Notes under the pieces: model-generated
Seen by the model: the letters and a program-made list of their open reading frames with translations, nothing else
Told to the model about the DNA's origin: nothing
Databases searched by the model: none
Translations under genes and position numbers: made by a program
Source: Schlesneria paludicola DSM 18645
GTDB taxonomy: Bacteria; Planctomycetota; Planctomycetia; Planctomycetales; Planctomycetaceae
Length of the DNA: 64,000 nt
Assembly (NCBI RefSeq): GCF_000255655.1
Contig: NZ_JH636436.1
Span: 285,636-349,635 of the forward strand
Reading direction: 5' to 3'
Shown: positions 55,282 through 63,600 of the stretch, one piece after another
How the letters are laid out: each line of letters starts with the position of its first letter
Numbering within the stretch: position 1 is the stretch's first letter

Positions 55282-55906
55282 TTATTGAATCGAGTTCCTT
55301 TTGGAGCAATTCCAACGCTCGGACCCATAGTTTCCGCGCAGCCTCATCCGATTTGTTTAGACAGCGGCCGATTTCGTCAAAGGATTTGCGATCGTAGTTC
55401 CTCCATCGAATCAAATCTTGATAGTGATCGGGCAGTCGTCGAATGGCCTGCTGGAGGGCATTCTCGGTTTCTCGTCTGATGACAATGCTGCTTGCGGTTC
55501 GGTCCTTGCTGGAGAGCGAGATCGATGACGATTGATCATCGTCTCTGGCTGACAGCGACACCTCTTTGGAAAGGTTTCGTTTCTCCGTACAACGGAAGTC
55601 ACGTGCAATATTTGCAATATTATTGAGCAGAATCCGCCTCAACCATGCCTGAAACTGAGCCGGTGATTCGCCCTGAAAGTGAGAAAAATCCCGCGCTGCT
55701 TCAAGAAAGGATTCTTGCACTAAATCAGATGCGCTTGCCTTCACTTTAAGGTCTGGGCCGAGTTCGACATCTGCCATCAGCACAAGGTAGGTGCGGTAAC
55801 ATTCCAAAAGAGGACCGAGCGCATCACCTGAACCGGTCTTTGTAATCGCCAGTAACCTTGCCGCGTTGGCTTCATTCTCAGTTGTCTCGTGTTCAGCCTC
55901 GGCCAT
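55241..55906 (-). CDS. ECF-type RNA polymerase sigma factor
   Basis: In this 221-residue sigma-70-like factor, region 2 includes DLVQESFLEAARDFSHFQGE and FQAWLRRILLNNIANIARDF; region 4 includes LPDHYQDLIRWRNYDRKSFDEIG followed by a helix-turn-helix. It belongs to the planctomycete ECF groups paired with serine/threonine kinases. ATG 55906 has GGGAG about 10 nt upstream and is preferred to TTG 55915. The stop lies 41 bp inside the kinase gene, so the kinase probably controls its activity directly. The promoter must lie in the divergent gap to 56236. Confidence 0.9.
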   Translation of the reverse strand: MAEAEHETTENEANAARLLAITKTGSGDALGPLLECYRTYLVLMADVELGPDLKVKASASDLVQESFLEAARDFSHFQGESPAQFQAWLRRILLNNIANIARDFRCTEKRNLSKEVSLSARDDDQSSSISLSSKDRTASSIVIRRETENALQQAIRRLPDHYQDLIRWRNYDRKSFDEIGRCLNKSDEAARKLWVRALELLQKELDSINDSIAPRSRNRAE

Positions 55907-56236
55907 CACGTTCAACTCCCATGGCTCGTTGTCGCATCAAACCGGACGATAAATCTCGTGGTTTGTGAAAAATGCACAAACTCAGGTGGGGACGGCATTA
56001 GTGGTTGCGATGGTGATGATTTCTCATCCAGAAATCTTCCGTTCGAAAAAATAGCGTCCGGTTTTCCATTGCCCAGTGCCTCAATGAGATAGAGCGCTCA
56101 GTGATAGCTGATCAGGATGGTGCGGACGCGGTATTGGGACCAAAGCGAGGGTATTGGCGAGAGCGGGTCGCTGGTTCGATCTAGATCGGCGTCACTTCGA
56201 TCTTAATGATTATTTATATCTAGCGCTGTACTGATT
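55907..56236. other. Divergent AT-rich control region of sigma gene and biosynthetic operon
   Basis: This is 330 bp without a gene. The last 50 bp before the acyl-AMP ligase (TTAATGATTATTTATATC) are distinctly AT-rich, as expected for a promoter driving the biosynthetic operon. No known operator was recognised. Confidence 0.5.
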
Positions 56237-58027
56237 GTGGATGCTCGAATTAATAATAATGTTCGTGAAACGATACTCTCTGTACTGGGTGACCATGTTC
56301 GGCGTTCGGGCGAACGTATCGCGTACACCTTCCTCAAGTCCGATTCTGAGCGGGAGTCGTTGACATACCGGCAGCTCGATGACCGGGCTCGCTCAATCGC
56401 GGCCGCATTGCTTCGGCATGCTCGACCCGGCGATCGAGCGTTACTGGCTTATCCCTCAGGGCTTGAGTTCATCCAAGTTTTTCTTGGGTGCTTGTACGCT
56501 GGGATCGTTGCGGTGCCATCCTATCCACCGAAACGTAAGAGAAATTCGGTCCGCGTTGGTGCGATCTCCCACGATTGTGGGGCGACGCTTTTATTGGGGA
56601 CCAGGGAGACTCGAGGCAGCCTGTTGACAGAAATCTTGGCACGATCGCCAGGTGCGGTCGTGCTGGCAACTGACGAAATCACGACGACTGGGGGGAAATG
56701 CCTGAGACCTGTGGAAGCCACGGATGTCGCATTCCTGCAATACACTTCCGGTTCGACCGCGTCTCCGAAAGGAGTTGTGGTCACCCATGGCAACATTGTT
56801 GCAAATCTGCGGCTGATTCAGGCCTGCTTCCAGTTTTCTGCCAATTCAACCTTGGTGTCATGGCTACCGATGTTTCATGACATGGGCTTGATCGGATGCG
56901 TGATGGCCCCATTGTTCCTGGGGTTTCCAGCGGTCTTGATGGCCCCGAGCACGTTTTTATTCTCACCAATTCAATGGCTTCGTACCGTTTCAGAGTTTCG
57001 AGCGACGTGTACTGGTGCACCAAATTTTGCATACGACTTGTGCGTAAAGGCAATTACGCCAGATCAGCGACGCGGTCTCGATTTGTCGTCTCTTAGAATC
57101 GCATTTAATGGTGCCGAGCCGATCCGGGCCAGTACGCTCGATCAGTTCAGCGAATTATTTTCTGATTGTGGCTTTCGTCGCGACGCCTTTTTTCCGTGTT
57201 ATGGCCTGGCTGAAGCCACGCTCATGGTTTCTGGTGGACCTCCGCTCGCGCCCAGACCCATTTTGAGGTTGGGTGCCGATGCACTCGAACAGCACCGAGT
57301 CGAAGAATCCATCGATGGTCGACGCATTGTGGGCTGCGGGCGACTGACAGACCACCTCGAAGTGTGCATTGTCCATCCGGGGACTGGCGTTCAGTGTGCT
57401 CCCGATGAAATCGGAGAGATCTGGGTTCGAGGTGCGAGCGTGACGCAGGGTTATTTTCGCCGTCCCGAAGAAACGATTTCGACTTTCAAAGCCACGATTG
57501 AGCAAGAGAGCGGTGGGTGGCTACGGACTGGCGATTATGGATTCATTCGAGATCAAGTTCTCTTCGTGACCGGGCGACTCAAGGATTTGATCGTGATCCG
57601 CGGTCGAAACATCTATCCGCAAGATGTTGAGCGCGCTGTCGAACCCCACATCAAGAATCCGACCGCGAATTGTGTTGCCGCGTTTTCGATTGAACTCGAG
57701 GGTGAAGAACGTGTTGTCGTCGTCTGCGAGGGCACACAAGAAATCCAGCGCCTGGCGAACGATGCTGACAGATCGGCTGATCTTCGAAGTTATATGGACG
57801 CGATGCTGTCGAATCTTCGGGCCGACGTTCTTGCGCTGTGCGACGTTCAAGTGCACTACGTCGCGATCTCGGCGCCATTGGCTTTTCCGCGGACGAGTAG
57901 CGGAAAGGTCCAGCGGCGGGCATGTCTGAATGGCTTGATTCATCGGACGCTTCCGTGTCTTGAGCTTCCGGGATGTATTTCATCTTTGGATGGATTGTCA
58001 CTGAAAACCGAATCTTCTGAGGTTTAG
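56237..58027 (+). CDS. Fatty acyl-AMP ligase (FAAL)
   Basis: This 596-residue adenylating enzyme has LTYRQLDDRARSIAAALL near the start, the ATP loop YTSGSTASPKGVV, FNGAEPIRASTLDQF and FFPCYGLAEATLMVSGG. The C-terminal hinge is GRLKDLIVIRGRNIYPQDVE and the catalytic lysine lies in TSSGKVQRRA. The layout with FNGAEPI and YGLAE is typical of FAALs, which form acyl-AMP and load it onto an ACP instead of CoA. The start is a GTG at 56237 with no strong ribosome-binding site. It heads a plus-strand operon; the next gene follows 5 bp after its stop. Its partner is probably the stand-alone ACP at 58998 or the ACP inside the polyketide synthase. Confidence 0.93.
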   Translation: MDARINNNVRETILSVLGDHVRRSGERIAYTFLKSDSERESLTYRQLDDRARSIAAALLRHARPGDRALLAYPSGLEFIQVFLGCLYAGIVAVPSYPPKRKRNSVRVGAISHDCGATLLLGTRETRGSLLTEILARSPGAVVLATDEITTTGGKCLRPVEATDVAFLQYTSGSTASPKGVVVTHGNIVANLRLIQACFQFSANSTLVSWLPMFHDMGLIGCVMAPLFLGFPAVLMAPSTFLFSPIQWLRTVSEFRATCTGAPNFAYDLCVKAITPDQRRGLDLSSLRIAFNGAEPIRASTLDQFSELFSDCGFRRDAFFPCYGLAEATLMVSGGPPLAPRPILRLGADALEQHRVEESIDGRRIVGCGRLTDHLEVCIVHPGTGVQCAPDEIGEIWVRGASVTQGYFRRPEETISTFKATIEQESGGWLRTGDYGFIRDQVLFVTGRLKDLIVIRGRNIYPQDVERAVEPHIKNPTANCVAAFSIELEGEERVVVVCEGTQEIQRLANDADRSADLRSYMDAMLSNLRADVLALCDVQVHYVAISAPLAFPRTSSGKVQRRACLNGLIHRTLPCLELPGCISSLDGLSLKTESSEV

Positions 58028-58032
58028 CGACC

Positions 58033-59001
58033 GTGGACGATCAAATCATCACGCCCCACAGACCGGATTTTCAGCGAGGCACGCTGATAAAGGGGGATGG
58101 CACGGAAGCATTCATCCCCCGGGCGGCGGTGGCAAGTTCACTGAGACTCTTTCTCATTTTGTGTCATGGCGTTCCATTCATTGGCGGATTGATCGCCGTT
58201 GCCATCATTCCAATCTGGCCGCCAAGTGTCCTAGTGCTCGTTTCGATGGCGGTCATGTGGAGTTTGTCGTTGGGATTTGGAATCACGATCGGGTACCACA
58301 GGCTGTTCAGTCATCGTGCATTTCAGACGTCAACTCCCATGCGAGTGTTTCTCGCGATTTGCGGATCAATGGCGGGACAGGGGCCCTTGATTGCCTGGGT
58401 TGCGCTGCATCGTTGCCATCATCAACATACCGACACGGATGGTGATCCTCATTCACCATGGCCGAATGGTTCAAAATGGTTTCAGAAGCTAGTTGGGTTG
58501 TGGCACGCTCACTATGGTTGGTTGTTTTCGTCGGGATTCCCCAACTCATTGCAGTATTGTCCGGATCTGATTCGAGATCGTGCGATTGCGCGAACAAGCC
58601 GCATGTTTCTGGTCTGGTACATCATGGGATTGTGCCTCCCCTCCATCGTCATCTGGATGGTCACTGGGTCCACGAAAGAAATGATCCTGACATTCCTATG
58701 GGCTGGCTGCTTACGTGTGGCCGCCGCGTCTCAAGTGACGTGGAGTATTAATTCGCTGTGTCATTTTCTCGGAGCGGTTCCGCATGCGACTGGCGATCAT
58801 AGTACGAACCTGTCCTGGCTAGCTGTCCCGTCGTTTGGTGAATCCTGGCACAACAATCATCACGCTTATCCACAGTCGGCGAAATTCAGTTGTCGTTCAT
58901 GGCAGCTGGATTTGGGTTATGCCCTGATCTGTGTCATGCGGTATTGCGGCATGGTGTGGGACGTGCAGACACCGAAGACTCAGAAGGGTGAAAATCGATG
59001 A
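58033..59001 (+). CDS. Membrane fatty-acid desaturase (delta-9 type)
   Basis: This 322-residue integral membrane desaturase shows three histidine boxes: HRLFSH (89-94), HRCHHQH (126-132) and HNNHHAYP (273-280), the di-iron ligand pattern of acyl-CoA/acyl-ACP delta-9 desaturases. Helices flank them. The start is a GTG at 58033 with TGAGGT upstream. It overlaps the following ACP gene by 4 bp. Its position between the acyl-AMP ligase and the ACP suggests that it acts on the chain delivered to that ACP, although fatty acids bound to CoA or lipid are alternatives. Confidence 0.92.
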   Translation: MDDQIITPHRPDFQRGTLIKGDGTEAFIPRAAVASSLRLFLILCHGVPFIGGLIAVAIIPIWPPSVLVLVSMAVMWSLSLGFGITIGYHRLFSHRAFQTSTPMRVFLAICGSMAGQGPLIAWVALHRCHHQHTDTDGDPHSPWPNGSKWFQKLVGLWHAHYGWLFSSGFPNSLQYCPDLIRDRAIARTSRMFLVWYIMGLCLPSIVIWMVTGSTKEMILTFLWAGCLRVAAASQVTWSINSLCHFLGAVPHATGDHSTNLSWLAVPSFGESWHNNHHAYPQSAKFSCRSWQLDLGYALICVMRYCGMVWDVQTPKTQKGENR

Positions 59002-59255
59002 TCTCTGCATCGGACATTGAAGATGCGATCTGCGGAATTCTGCAGCGCGTGTCGAATGAATGCGCAGCGCGAATTGATCGAGAGATGTCATTCGATCGAT
59101 TCGGACTTGATAGCCTCGCGCGCGTCGGCCTGTTGACCGAGTTGTCGAAGCAATTGCGTCTGAAATTTGACACGACCGAAGCGCTGGATTGCGAATCACC
59201 CAGAGAGCTTGCTGAATTTCTGGTGAGCCAACAGAAAAGTCGGGTGCGATCATGA
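58998..59255 (+). CDS. Stand-alone acyl carrier protein
   Basis: This 85-residue acyl carrier protein has the attachment motif RFGLDSLARVGLLTEL, with Ser39 the phosphopantetheine site, and a normal three-helix length. Unlike the long ACP at 30300 it has no insertion. It overlaps the desaturase gene (ATGA) and the oxoamine synthase gene (ATGA), so all three should be made in fixed proportions. It probably receives the acyl group from the FAAL and presents it to the desaturase and then to the oxoamine synthase. Confidence 0.92.
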   Translation: MISASDIEDAICGILQRVSNECAARIDREMSFDRFGLDSLARVGLLTELSKQLRLKFDTTEALDCESPRELAEFLVSQQKSRVRS

Positions 59256-60565
59256 ACGATCAAACGCATCGTGTACACGACGAGAAATCACCGTCACTCA
59301 AAGGAAGCCTGATTTCCTATCTGGCACTGAATGGCAAGACAAACGAAAAGCGTTTGTCCGACTGGACGGAATGGCTCGCAAGTCGTCGGAACGACAAGCT
59401 GTGGCCCTACTCACGGGTGATCGAAGGGCATCCCGGGGTCTCAGCAACAGTCTGTACGGAAAAACGCGAACATCCTCGTCGCCTCTTGAATTTTGGGTCT
59501 CAGGACTACCTCAGCCTCTCGAAGCATCCTCAGGTCATTGAGGCGGCGGTGGACACGTGTCGTGAGTTGGGCGTGCATTCCGCTGGCAGCCCGATTCTTG
59601 CTGGTCGAACTGCGCCCATGTACGAACTTGAGAACCGCATCTCTCAACTCTGCAAAAAAGAATGTTGTGCGATTTTCTCCACGGGATGGGCCGCCGGATT
59701 CGGAGTCATGGCGGGCCTGGTGCGATCTGATGATTCTGTCGTGATCGATCGACTCGCGCACAATTGCTTGTGCGAGGGTACCAAACACGCCACGGATTCG
59801 ATGTTTTTGTTCGCTCACAATAGCACTGCCGAATTGACACATGCTTTACAGAAAGCCCGTCGTGCAAATGATTCAGGAGGGGTCTTTGTCGTCGTCGAGT
59901 CGTTGTACTCCATGGACTCGGATTCGCCTGATCTGCAAGCCGTCGTTTCAATTGCGCGCCAATTTGACGCAATTACGATTCTTGACGTTGCGCACGATTT
60001 CGGATGTATGGGGGCGTCTGGTTTGGGGCTGCTCGATGTCACGCCAGAGGAATTTTGGCCCGACGTCATAATGGGTTCGTTCTCGAAAACGTTCGCATCA
60101 AACGGCGGGTTTGTCGCAGCGAGTGAGCAAGTCATCGACTATCTGCGCTGTTATTCCTCTCCGTTTGCGTTTTCCAATGCGCTGTCCCCGGTTCAAGCCA
60201 GTATCGTGCTGACCTGCTTGGATCTGGTCTTCTCGGAAACAGGATCGGAAATGCGCCAACGACTTGCCGCGAATGTGGATGCGCTGCGCAGGGGCATGAC
60301 TCATCATGGTTTCCATGTTGCCGGAAAGCCAAGTCCTATCGTGCCAGTGTTCGTGGGATCGGAAGCGAATGCGCGTGTCGTGTCTCGAGAACTTGGCGAG
60401 CTTGGATTGATGGCAAATCTCGTGGAGTTCCCGGGAGTTCCGCGTGGTTCTGCACGCTTTCGTTTTCAAGTGATGCGCGACCACACCATGTTTGAAATCG
60501 ATGCTGCCTGTGAAGTCATGCGCAAGGCGGCCGATACCGCCGGGTTGCTGATGGACCACTGGTGA
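59252..60565 (+). CDS. Alpha-oxoamine synthase (AONS/serine palmitoyltransferase family)
   Basis: This 437-residue PLP enzyme forms alpha-amino ketones by decarboxylative condensation of an amino acid with an acyl thioester. Family features include LNFGSQDYLSLSKHP, GVHSAGSPILAGRTAPMYEL, the PLP-binding Asp245 and His248 in LDVAHDFG, and the Schiff-base Lys279 in GSFSKTFASNGG. DEAH/DDAH is read DVAH here. The amino acid used cannot be told from the sequence. The gene is coupled to the ACP, which argues for an acyl-ACP substrate. It could make an amino-ketone lipid (sphingolipid-like) or an intermediate for the polyketide line; saxitoxin SxtA carries a homologous domain. Confidence 0.9.
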   Translation: MNDQTHRVHDEKSPSLKGSLISYLALNGKTNEKRLSDWTEWLASRRNDKLWPYSRVIEGHPGVSATVCTEKREHPRRLLNFGSQDYLSLSKHPQVIEAAVDTCRELGVHSAGSPILAGRTAPMYELENRISQLCKKECCAIFSTGWAAGFGVMAGLVRSDDSVVIDRLAHNCLCEGTKHATDSMFLFAHNSTAELTHALQKARRANDSGGVFVVVESLYSMDSDSPDLQAVVSIARQFDAITILDVAHDFGCMGASGLGLLDVTPEEFWPDVIMGSFSKTFASNGGFVAASEQVIDYLRCYSSPFAFSNALSPVQASIVLTCLDLVFSETGSEMRQRLAANVDALRRGMTHHGFHVAGKPSPIVPVFVGSEANARVVSRELGELGLMANLVEFPGVPRGSARFRFQVMRDHTMFEIDAACEVMRKAADTAGLLMDHW

Positions 60566-60640
60566 CCCAGGCAGATGCAGGATTTCAGCGCGTCTCGATT
60601 CCGAACTACAGAAATGCCATTCTTGTAAAAAGTTGCAACG

Positions 60641-63600
60641 ATGACTGTGGACGCCAACCTCGTACGATTTCCAAGTTGTCATTGGCTTGCGACACACTAT
60701 GTCGCGACACCAATTCTGTTAGCCCTTCAGGGTGAAATCCATGGCGGCAATTCGCCGCGAATGAGTGAGTATTATCGACTGAAACGGTCGAATGCTGGCA
60801 ATTTGGATATCGTCTCTCAGTTTCTGGACCGTGTTTTCGGCAATTCCTCTGAGTGCACGACATTTCCGCAGATCCCAACAATAGTGTGGCGGCTTTACGA
60901 TTCAGATCTTGAAAAGCGATTCAAGTCCGAGAATCCATGTGACATGCTCGACAGTGTCTTCGCGATGGCGATGGACAATTGGTCAATCGACGATCAGAAG
61001 CACAGTGACGTCCTTCATTCGGCGTTGATAACAATTCTATTGTCGCACCAAGTTCTTCTCCCGAATGAGGGAACCGTCGACCCGCGAACCCGAGTTCAAG
61101 AGTTGACGTGCGAGTATTTCAAGTATCTTGGGCTCGTCGATGTGACGGCAGCAGGAATCAGCGTTACGAAGCATTGGAGTTACTTGCAATCGAACTCGCA
61201 TCACTTGGGGGTGGCGGTTTCTTATCGTTCTCAGCTATCTCACATGCGATCGTTGCTTTTCGGCGATCCCGCGTCGGTTTTTCATCGAGAAGACAGCGGG
61301 GGCGAGTCGCACGTCGATCGATCGGAAAATGTTGCTGCAAGCGGGAAACAGCATCGTCCCTACTTTGACCGTCTGGTGAAAAGTCTTGTCAAGAAGTATG
61401 CCGACATTGATGCGAATGCGCCGCTCTATGTGGGTGATCTGGGCTGCGGGGACGGTTCGCTCTTACGCAGAATCTTCGATGAAACACGCGAAATCGATCG
61501 TCGCAATGATCATTTTCGGCCGATCGGGATCGATTTGAATGCCGAAGCCCTCGCGGCAGCTCGTCGTATGTTGCCTCCGAATTCGATGCTCTTCCAAGGC
61601 GATATTCGCAAACCGCAAGAATTGATCTCAGAATTGCAGAAGGCCGGGGTCGAGACCGATCACGAGATTCTGCATGTTCGAAGTTTTTTGGATCATGATC
61701 GATCGTTCGCACTTCCAGAGAACGTTGAGGAAGCATGCAAATGGAGGTGTTTGAAGTTTTCTGGCGTCTATGCGGACGGATCTGGTGCACGGATACTTCC
61801 AGAGCTGATGTTTCAGGCGTTGATCGAACATCTGCGAAGCTGGTCTGCATCGATTGGTGAACACGGTTTGCTTCTGCTGGAAGTTCACTGCCGCGTCAAA
61901 CACTCGCCGGAGACGCTTGTTGATGACAACGCTGCGTACTTTCAGGCCCTACAGGCGCTCTCTGGACAACAGTTGATCGAAGCCTGCTATTTCCATCTGG
62001 CCGCCGGGATGGCTGGACTCTTCTCGCGCTCGGATACCCTGCTGCAATTTCCCGAACTCAGTGCCGAACCACTAATCACATTGCACTGGTTTGATCGGCA
62101 ACGTGTCGCGGTACGCCTTGGCACGCCGGTCGATCTTCAATCGATTTGTGAACTCGAACAGACTTGCTGGAACAGTTTGGCGACGCCGCGACACGTCATC
62201 GAAAATCGTTTGAACAATCCACTGGAAACGTTCTTGCTTCATGATCGAACAACAGATCGATTGGTTGCGTCTCTCGCCGTGCAGCGTGTGTCGCAAGATG
62301 TCAACATCATGAATGCGCGATGGGATCGACTTGCCCGTCTTGCGGCTGACAACGGTCCGATTCTGCTCTTGATTGCGCTGAACGCGGATCCTGATTACCA
62401 CGAGGTCGCTTGTGGAGGTTTGCTTTTAGAATTCGTTCTGAATTTCGCGCGTCTTTCCAGTGATTTCGACGCTGTGATCGGGGTTTCTCGATGCAAGAAC
62501 TTCTCAGGGAAGACTCACGCCGAATATCGGAAATATGTCTTCGCTGTGAATTCCCAGGCGTTGCCGATCGATCCCGTGTTGCGACTTCATGTTCTACATG
62601 GTGCAAAGATCGAAGACATTGTGATGGACTATCGCCCTGACGACACTGCCAATCTTGGGTGCGGGGTCGTCATTCGATATCCACTTCGGTCGGAAGAACG
62701 CGGCGTAGTTCAAGAAAATCCGAAAGCCACACACGGCGAATTCTCATTGTCGGAATTTGCCGAAGAGATCGTTGAAAAGCTGGGTGACGAGCGGATCGAT
62801 CCTTATTCACATGATCGCGCTTTTCGAGACATGGGCCTGGATTCGCTCGATCTACAAGCGTTATCGCTGTTTCTCTCTGAGAGAGTCGGTCGGATGATTC
62901 GTCCCGATCTCTTTTTTAAGTACCCCACACCTCGTCAGTTGGTCCAGTACGTAACTGAAAAAGATGGATTTCAAATGTCGACAAGCAAGACAGGCCGAGA
63001 ATCGCCTGTCGCGAACACCGAGACATCGCGTTCGGTTGCGATTGTTGGTATCGGATTGAGGTTGCCTGGTGGCTCTGACACTCCATCGTCCTTCTGGGAA
63101 TTTCTGCGTTCTGGACGGCACGGGATCGTCGACGTCCCCGATGATCGATGGGGAGACGTCGAATGGACTCGCCAGGCGGTGAGGGTTCGGCGCGCGGCGT
63201 TTATTCGAGATCTTGATGAGTTCGACTACAGTTTTTTCGAGATTTCTCCTCGAGAAGCCCGACTGATGGACCCGCAACAAAGGTTGCTGTTGCAGACAAC
63301 CTGGCATGCTCTGGAAGACGCTGGGATCGCGCCATCAAAACTCGCGGGGTCGGCGACGGGAGTCTGGGTTGGAATCAGCAGCAACGACTACTGTCGGCGC
63401 GTTTTCAGTCGCATCGAAAAAATTGAAGCTCACAGCTCGACGGGAACCGCGTTCAGTACCGCCGCCGGGCGCATTTCGTACGTTCTCGGATTAAATGGGC
63501 CGTGCAATTCAATCGACACGGCGTGTTCGTCGTCGCTCGTTGCGGTACATAACGCCTGCGGCAGCCTTTTGTCAGGCGAGTGTGAACTGGCGATTGCAGC

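Noticed and set aside
60606-63307. Minus-strand frames of 90-150 codons opposite the polyketide synthase
   Set aside because: The plus strand holds one continuous frame with methyltransferase, GNAT, ACP and ketosynthase motifs; the minus-strand frames are its shadows.
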